Shown here: piece after piece, positions 5,662 through 6,685 of the stretch
How positions within the stretch are numbered: position 1 is the stretch's first letter
How the letters are laid out: every line of letters begins with the position of its first letter
The notes under the pieces: generated by a model
Databases searched by the model: none
What the model was told of the DNA's origin: nothing
Seen by the model: only the letters and a program-made list of their open reading frames with translations
Translations under genes and position numbers: made by a program
Assembly: GCA_023380435.1 (NCBI GenBank)
Contig: JAMCRB010000026.1
Location: 1-6,685 of the forward strand
Origin: Candidatus Parvarchaeota archaeon
Lineage (GTDB): Archaea; Nanobdellota; Nanobdellia; Parvarchaeales; Parvarchaeaceae
DNA length: 6,685 nucleotides
Direction: 5' to 3'

Positions 5662-6672
5662 TTAAGAGTACAGAGATTTATACCCTACGCCATTGGTGTT
5701 TGCCTTGACCGACATGTCTTTCAATACGGACAGATAGTCCTCTACTCCTGGGATAGAACGGCCTGTTTTCTTCTGAACATAGTTTCTCAAAAATGTCTTT
5801 ATCGCATTCTCGGACATGTTTTTTATATCCCTGCAGGATAATCCGTCTGTCGCATTAGCAAGCCTGTCTATATCGTCTTTTTCCAAATGAGCTGTGTAAA
5901 GTGAAAGGATTTCAGCGCGGTCGCTTTTAGATGGTAGCGGGAAATAAATTTCGTTCTTAAACCTTGATATTATTGCGGAATCCACAGCATTTTTGTCATT
6001 TGTTGCGCCAACCACAATCAACGAAGACCCGCCTTTTTCCATAACCTCGTCAAGTTTATTTAAAAATGAATTTATAAATCTCCTGTTGTCCATGTCGCCG
6101 GCTGACGAATCAGCGGAGTTCCTACTCCCTATAGAATCTATCTCGTCTATGAAAAGGAGTGTGTTTTTATCTTTTTGGCCTATGAACCAATTCATGGCCT
6201 GAACAAGCCTCTCAGTGCTTTCGCCAAGATATTTCGAATCAAGATCTGAAAGTTTAAGGTATTTGAATTCGATACCCGCTTTGGCAGCTATTGCCTGGGC
6301 CATTGTTGTTTTACCTGTCCCCGGCGGACCATAGAAAAGTACTGGGCCTATCTCGACGGATCCAGGGAACTTCATCGTTTTCTTCAGTAAATCATTGTAA
6401 AGTTCCTTGTTTAATAACGGATACATTATCTCGGTCTCGACGGCTTTCTTTGTCTCTTCATAACCGCCGAGCTTCGACCAAAGGTCGGCTCCACCGTTCC
6501 TGATTGCCGGGCGACTCTCTATAAAAGTGTTTTGATTCGAAGATACCGCTTCAGGTTCTTCCTCCGAATCCAAGTCTAGTTCATCGAGGTACGAATCCAC
6601 CATACCCAATACCCTTTCATCATCCAAGATCATTTCCTCCCAGACTTTTAAAAAAGCTTTTTGTGAAGACAT
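5662..6672 (-). CDS. Single-domain AAA+ ATPase (classical AAA clade)
   Basis: A 336-aa ATPase with one classical AAA module, of the kind that remodels or unfolds protein complexes as a hexameric ring. Motifs: GGYEETKKAVETEIMYPL at 69-86 (the family's G-x-x-E-x-K helix and P-L), Walker A GPPGTGKT at 115-122, pore-loop KYLGES at 147-152, Walker B LLFIDEID at 172-179, sensor 1 GATN at 222-225, arginine finger Arg237 in IISRF, and a sensor-2 helix around GLSCRDIKNMSENA (277-290). The N-terminal 55 residues are acidic (DELDLDSEEEPE at 30-41) and match no adaptor domain I know, so the substrate cannot be inferred. Only 13 nt precede the ATG in the window and contain no in-frame stop, so a longer N-terminus cannot be excluded. 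Candidates are Vps4-, katanin- or proteasomal-ATPase-like relatives. Family firm, role unknown. Confidence 0.9.
   Translation of the reverse strand: MSSQKAFLKVWEEMILDDERVLGMVDSYLDELDLDSEEEPEAVSSNQNTFIESRPAIRNGGADLWSKLGGYEETKKAVETEIMYPLLNKELYNDLLKKTMKFPGSVEIGPVLFYGPPGTGKTTMAQAIAAKAGIEFKYLKLSDLDSKYLGESTERLVQAMNWFIGQKDKNTLLFIDEIDSIGSRNSADSSAGDMDNRRFINSFLNKLDEVMEKGGSSLIVVGATNDKNAVDSAIISRFKNEIYFPLPSKSDRAEILSLYTAHLEKDDIDRLANATDGLSCRDIKNMSENAIKTFLRNYVQKKTGRSIPGVEDYLSVLKDMSVKANTNGVGYKSLYS
5676..5682 (-). promoter_or_regulatory. TATA box inside the ATPase gene, for the editing-protein gene
   Basis: The minus strand reads TATAAAT within the Gly-Tyr-Lys-Ser codons at the end of the AAA+ ATPase gene. 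Its centre is 26 nt from the ATG at 5653, the same spacing as the two intergenic TATA boxes in this window. It probably gives the editing-protein gene its own leaderless transcript although it sits only 8 bp behind the ATPase gene. Overlap with coding sequence lowers confidence a little. Confidence 0.6.
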
Positions 6673-6685
6673 TAAATCTTTTTCC

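Noticed and set aside
4763..6672. AAA+ ATPase plus neighbour as a defence or toxin-antitoxin module
   Set aside because: The neighbour is a tRNA-editing protein with intact zinc ligands, each gene can have its own promoter, and no nuclease or other effector is nearby.

Overview
The window looks like a piece of archaeal chromosome, most likely from a small, streamlined genome (a DPANN-type archaeon such as a Micrarchaeota/ARMAN relative; this lineage guess is inference). The reasons are an archaeal-type ribosomal protein S2 directly behind an enolase gene (a known archaeal neighbourhood), an archaeal-type RNase J, TATA-box promoters set about 26 nt from start codons with no Shine-Dalgarno sequence (leaderless transcription), and extreme compactness. 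All eight genes lie on the minus strand, with gaps of 2 to 36 bp and two overlaps, so transcription runs from the right end of the window to the left.

In transcription order: 6672-5662 is a single-domain AAA+ ATPase. 5653-4763 is a free-standing protein resembling the editing half of alanyl-tRNA synthetase (editing domain, coiled coil, DHHA1-like tail), with its TATA box inside the end of the ATPase gene. 4730-3564 is a short, divergent enolase with its own TATA box. It is followed with almost no spacing by ribosomal protein S2 (3559-2960), a DUF192 protein (2957-2604), a stand-alone asparagine-synthetase-type ATP-pyrophosphatase domain without a glutaminase domain (2626-1712), and a beta-CASP RNase J (1715-366). 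The five genes from enolase to RNase J are spaced like one transcription unit. After a 36-bp gap holding another leaderless promoter, an unrecognised, probably helical protein starts at 329 and reaches the left edge.

Most genes serve core information processing and metabolism: ribosome, tRNA proofreading, RNA processing, glycolysis. No mobile element, CRISPR array, tRNA, rRNA or obvious defence system is visible, and no stretch over 300 bp lacks a gene. The points most worth following are an in-frame 18-bp tandem duplication in RNase J whose two copies differ only at synonymous positions, the editing-half protein as a possible subunit of a split alanyl-tRNA synthetase, the altered substrate loop of the enolase, and the orphan asparagine-synthetase domain.
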